Origin: Bacillota bacterium
GTDB lineage: Bacteria > Bacillota > Bacilli > Bacillales_B > DSM-18226
Assembly: GCA_030705665.1 (NCBI GenBank)
Contig: JAUZQA010000017.1
Span: 1 to 16,845 of the forward strand
Reading direction: 5' to 3'
DNA length: 16,845 nt
The translations under genes were made by a program, and so were the position numbers. Positions 14,875 to 16,845 of the stretch are shown in pieces; positions within the stretch are counted from its first letter, which is position 1, and every line of letters starts with the position of its first letter. The notes below the pieces were generated by a model. The model was not told the origin of the DNA. It searched no databases and saw nothing but the letters and a program-made list of their open reading frames with translations.

Positions 14875-14901
14875 ATAAAAATAGCTGCCTAAAAGGCAGC
14901 T
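14875..14901 (-). terminator. Terminator of the 83-aa gene
   Basis: AGCTGCCT (14883-14890) and AGGCAGCT (14894-14901) form an 8-bp stem with a 3-nt loop. On the minus strand it is followed by ATTTTTAT. It lies 5 nt past the stop codon at 14907. Confidence 0.8.
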
Positions 14902-14906
14902 TGGGA

Positions 14907-15158
14907 CTATGGGGCTATATCAGCATCTTGATCAAAGAATCCTAAAGCATACTTTACTCCCTCGTGAATGTCCTTTGTTTCGTAGGCTGTTAGGTCTTCA
15001 AAGCTGATTTTTAATCTAACGTCTTCTAATTCATAACCGCTGTCTAAATCGATCGTTAAAAGGACTTCATAGCCTTCCTCAGTGACACTCGTTTGAATAA
15101 TGTTGAAGGTTTGAATAGACGTACCAGTTTCATACTTGAATGGTTCTAAATTTGCCAT
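14907..15158 (-). CDS. Small acidic protein of unknown function, 83 residues
   Basis: The product starts MANLEPFKYETG and ends DQDADIAP. It is strongly acidic, has no Cys, signal peptide or membrane segment, and alternates strands and turns (EVLLTIDLD, VRLKISFED), suggesting a compact beta-rich cytosolic fold. ATG 15158-15156 is preceded by GGCGGTGAT; a TTG one codon earlier is less likely. It is a single gene with its own terminator, between norB and a glycosyltransferase gene. I do not recognise a family and assign no function. Coding potential is supported by the RBS, terminator and balanced amino-acid composition. Confidence 0.72.
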   Translation of the reverse strand: MANLEPFKYETGTSIQTFNIIQTSVTEEGYEVLLTIDLDSGYELEDVRLKISFEDLTAYETKDIHEGVKYALGFFDQDADIAP

Positions 15159-15229
15159 CAAATCACCGCCAATATTTTCTGAAAAATGAACACGATGATC
15201 TTATTATATCCATCCTTTTAAATTCCATT

Positions 15230-15270
15230 TAAACAAAAAAAGAAGCACATGATTGAACATGTACTTCTTT
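15230..15270 (-). terminator. Terminator of the glycosyltransferase gene
   Basis: AAAGAAGCACATG (15239-15251) pairs with CATGTACTTCTTT (15258-15270) with one mismatch. On the minus strand a T-rich tail follows. It starts 3 nt after the stop codon at 15273. Confidence 0.85.
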
Positions 15271-15272
15271 AC

Positions 15273-16439
15273 TTATATACTTCTCTTTAATCTATTTGCT
15301 ACATAGGCAATCGAAAGTTTTTTTACAGGGACATAATATTCTTTTGTCTCAATTTGACCCAGGAATTTCAGGATATCGTTTGCAGCATTTTTATTAACAA
15401 ATTCCATTTGGGATTTTATGACTCCGTTTAATTTTTCACCATCATTTGCAAGTAAATCTTCGACTACCAGATTGATATGGCCCGCATCTTTACAAATAAT
15501 ACCCAAGTTATTATTTTGAGCAAAGAGTGGGTTGTCCTTTTCTTGACCGGGTAATGCACCTGTAATGACAATTGGCAGGTTCGAAGCAATTGCCTCAAAC
15601 ATGACATTTGGACTGCCACGTGTAATGGCAACATCGGCTGCAAACATGTAATCTTGAATATTTTTAACAAATCCTAATATCTCCACTCTGTCTCCAAACC
15701 TAGACAAAAGAGAAGATTCAAGCTGTTCTTTTAATTTTTCATTTCTTCCAGCAACAATGGTGACGGAACAATCAAAGTTGCTTAAAAGGTTTTCAGCGAT
15801 TAGGTTCATATTTCCAACACCTTCACCGCCGCTCATGATTAAAAAGTTTAATCCATCATCTTTTCTAAATGATCTAATTGTTTCACGGTAAAATCTCTGC
15901 CGAACAGGGAAGCCTGTTACCTTTATCCTTTCATCAGGAACACCAAATTCCAAGCATTTTTCCTTTGCCTCTTCCGTAGGACTAATAATGAAATCAGCTC
16001 TTGGGTCAGCCCATAATGGGTAAATATTGACTAAATCCGCTATAAGCGTGACAAAAGGAATGCTTATATTCTGTTTTTCTAAAATATTAATAACAGAGCC
16101 ATTAAAGTTAGGGTGAATAGATAAAATCAAGTCAGGTTTTAGCTGATCTAATAAATTCAATAATTTGTGTTTAATCATGCTCTCTATAAATCTATCGACG
16201 AGAAAGGAATTAAACGCTGAAAAATGCCAAATCACTTTCCACAACTGTTCAGAAAATCTTGTAATAGGTCCATAGGATTTTCCAATACCTAATAAAAGCT
16301 TACCGCCTAATGCAAACCCATCGACAATATGTAATTCAACAGTTTTGTCCATGCCAATTTTTTCAGATAAGGATTCAGCAATACTCTTGTGTCCATGACC
16401 GGTATGATCAGAAGAAATAACAAGAATTTTTTTACGCAT
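15273..16439 (-). CDS. MGDG-synthase/UgtP-like glycosyltransferase (GT28 type)
   Basis: A GT-B fold glycosyltransferase that probably moves a sugar from a UDP-sugar onto a lipid such as diacylglycerol at the inner membrane face. The 388 residues show the N-terminal MGDG-synthase motif DHTGHGHKSIAESL (11-24), the acceptor region with SIHPNFNG (107-114), and the donor domain with MSGGEGVGNMN (202-212), VAGRNEKL (229-236) and ITRGSPNVMFEAI (272-284). The last replaces the usual KPGG..EA of UgtP/MurG with RGSPN, so donor or acceptor may differ from UgtP. There is no signal peptide; membrane contact would be peripheral, helped by the basic C-terminus (VANRLKRSI). ATG 16439-16437 is preceded by AGAAAGG. 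It is monocistronic. A role in glycolipid or lipoteichoic-acid anchor synthesis is an inference from the family. Confidence 0.85.
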   Translation of the reverse strand: MRKKILVISSDHTGHGHKSIAESLSEKIGMDKTVELHIVDGFALGGKLLLGIGKSYGPITRFSEQLWKVIWHFSAFNSFLVDRFIESMIKHKLLNLLDQLKPDLILSIHPNFNGSVINILEKQNISIPFVTLIADLVNIYPLWADPRADFIISPTEEAKEKCLEFGVPDERIKVTGFPVRQRFYRETIRSFRKDDGLNFLIMSGGEGVGNMNLIAENLLSNFDCSVTIVAGRNEKLKEQLESSLLSRFGDRVEILGFVKNIQDYMFAADVAITRGSPNVMFEAIASNLPIVITGALPGQEKDNPLFAQNNNLGIICKDAGHINLVVEDLLANDGEKLNGVIKSQMEFVNKNAANDILKFLGQIETKEYYVPVKKLSIAYVANRLKRSI

Positions 16440-16602
16440 AGTATCAAACCTTTCTCAACAAACAAGTATCTATCTAAAATAACAAAAAATCTTTAAGTTC
16501 TAAGAACAATTTAAATATTTCTTTTTTGTAAAAAGTGATCTAAGAAAAAGACTGCGGGTATCCGAAGAAAGTTCATTTTATTTTTATATTTATTTGTAAA
16601 CA

Positions 16603-16632
16603 AAAGAAAAAGACCATGAACTCAAGGTCTTT
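16603..16632 (-). terminator. Terminator of the NPCC-repeat gene
   Basis: AAAGACC (16609-16615) and GGTCTTT (16626-16632) form a 7-bp stem with a 10-nt loop. On the minus strand TTCTTTTG follows. It lies about 65 nt after the stop at 16696. Confidence 0.7.
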
Positions 16633-16695
16633 AAAATATTTTCTTAAATCGTACAGTTCTACATTAGTTCATCAAACTGATTGCATTATATCATT

Positions 16696-16845
16696 TTAAA
16701 AAGGGTAACAGCAAGGGTTAATTGGCATGCAACATGGGTTTATTGGGAAACAGCACGGATTTACAGGAACGCAGCAAGGATCATATGCTGGGTAGCAGCA
16801 CGGGTTGTAAGCAGGATAATGGCACCCATATTCAACCTGCGGCTG
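16696..16845 (-). CDS. Cys/Pro-rich NPCC-repeat protein, 5' part outside the window
   Basis: The last 49 codons of a minus-strand gene that continues past the window edge. The visible product contains five Cys-Cys units at 7-8-residue spacing: NPCCYPAY, DPCCVPV, NPCCFPI, NPCCMPI and NPCCYPF, after an opening QPQVEYGCHYPAY. It ends one residue pair after the last unit and is followed by a terminator. There are eleven Cys in 49 residues, no Ser or Thr, many Pro and aromatic residues, and no charged repeats. Such short Cys-Cys tandem units suggest a cross-linked structural protein such as a spore coat/crust component. A TOMM precursor is an alternative because an azole-forming operon lies 7.8 kb away, but Pro before each Cys pair and the absence of Gly are unlike known cores. 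The N-terminus is needed to decide. Confidence 0.8.
   Translation of the reverse strand, partial: QPQVEYGCHYPAYNPCCYPAYDPCCVPVNPCCFPINPCCMPINPCCYPF

Noticed and set aside
16497..16507. GTTCTAAGAAC inverted repeat as a LexA/SOS box
   Set aside because: The Bacillus LexA site is GAAC-N4-GTTC; here the halves are in the opposite order, and no SOS gene follows.
16440..16695. Extra gene or RNA between the glycosyltransferase and the NPCC-repeat gene
   Set aside because: AT-rich, no ORF with an RBS and no structured motif apart from the terminator at 16603-16632.

Overview
The window looks like a chromosomal segment of a low-GC, endospore-forming member of the Bacillaceae (Bacillus/Neobacillus-like). 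The evidence is AT-rich DNA, strong AGGAGG ribosome binding sites, a KimA ortholog behind a ydaO-type c-di-AMP riboswitch, a YjcZ-family sporulation micro-protein, and simple intrinsic terminators after nearly every transcription unit. No tRNA, rRNA, transposase or CRISPR array was seen.

Layout. (1) 1-180, minus: a 41-residue orphan peptide gene with its own RBS and terminator. (2) 337-2544, plus: promoter, c-di-AMP riboswitch with terminator, and kimA (potassium importer). (3) 2590-3240, minus: a membrane-anchored lysozyme-like protein, convergent with kimA and sharing a bidirectional terminator. (4) 3410-8993, plus: a three-gene operon for a thiazole/oxazole-modified peptide (TOMM) of heterocycloanthracin type. 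It encodes a ThiF-like leader-binding 'F' protein, a fused E1-like/YcaO cyclodehydratase and a tandem-domain SagB-type dehydrogenase, followed by a 16-bp-stem terminator. (5) 9141-11421, plus: a polar amino-acid ABC importer (lipoprotein, permease, ATPase). (6) 11519-12121, plus: a SAM-dependent methyltransferase. (7) 12183-12272, minus: a 29-residue YjcZ-type sporulation protein. (8) 12454-14742, minus: a single-subunit quinol nitric-oxide reductase with two 26-bp direct repeats upstream. (9) 14907-15158, minus: a small acidic unknown protein. (10) 15273-16439, minus: an MGDG-synthase/UgtP-like glycosyltransferase. (11) 16696-16845, minus, cut by the window edge: a protein ending in five NPCC-type repeats.

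How the parts may work together. The TOMM operon has the enzymes to turn Cys/Ser/Thr of a precursor peptide into azoles, but no precursor, exporter or protease lies beside it. This agrees with the published observation that heterocycloanthracin-type precursors are encoded far from their maturation genes. Directly upstream of the operon is a near-consensus sigma-E promoter (TCATATT, 15 nt, CATAAAAT), which would place expression in the sporulation mother cell. The Cys-Cys repeat protein at the right edge is the only Cys-rich peptide seen in the window. It could be a spore-coat-type protein or, less likely, a substrate of these enzymes. The remaining genes look like independent housekeeping or stress functions: potassium and c-di-AMP homeostasis, amino-acid uptake, NO detoxification and glycolipid synthesis.
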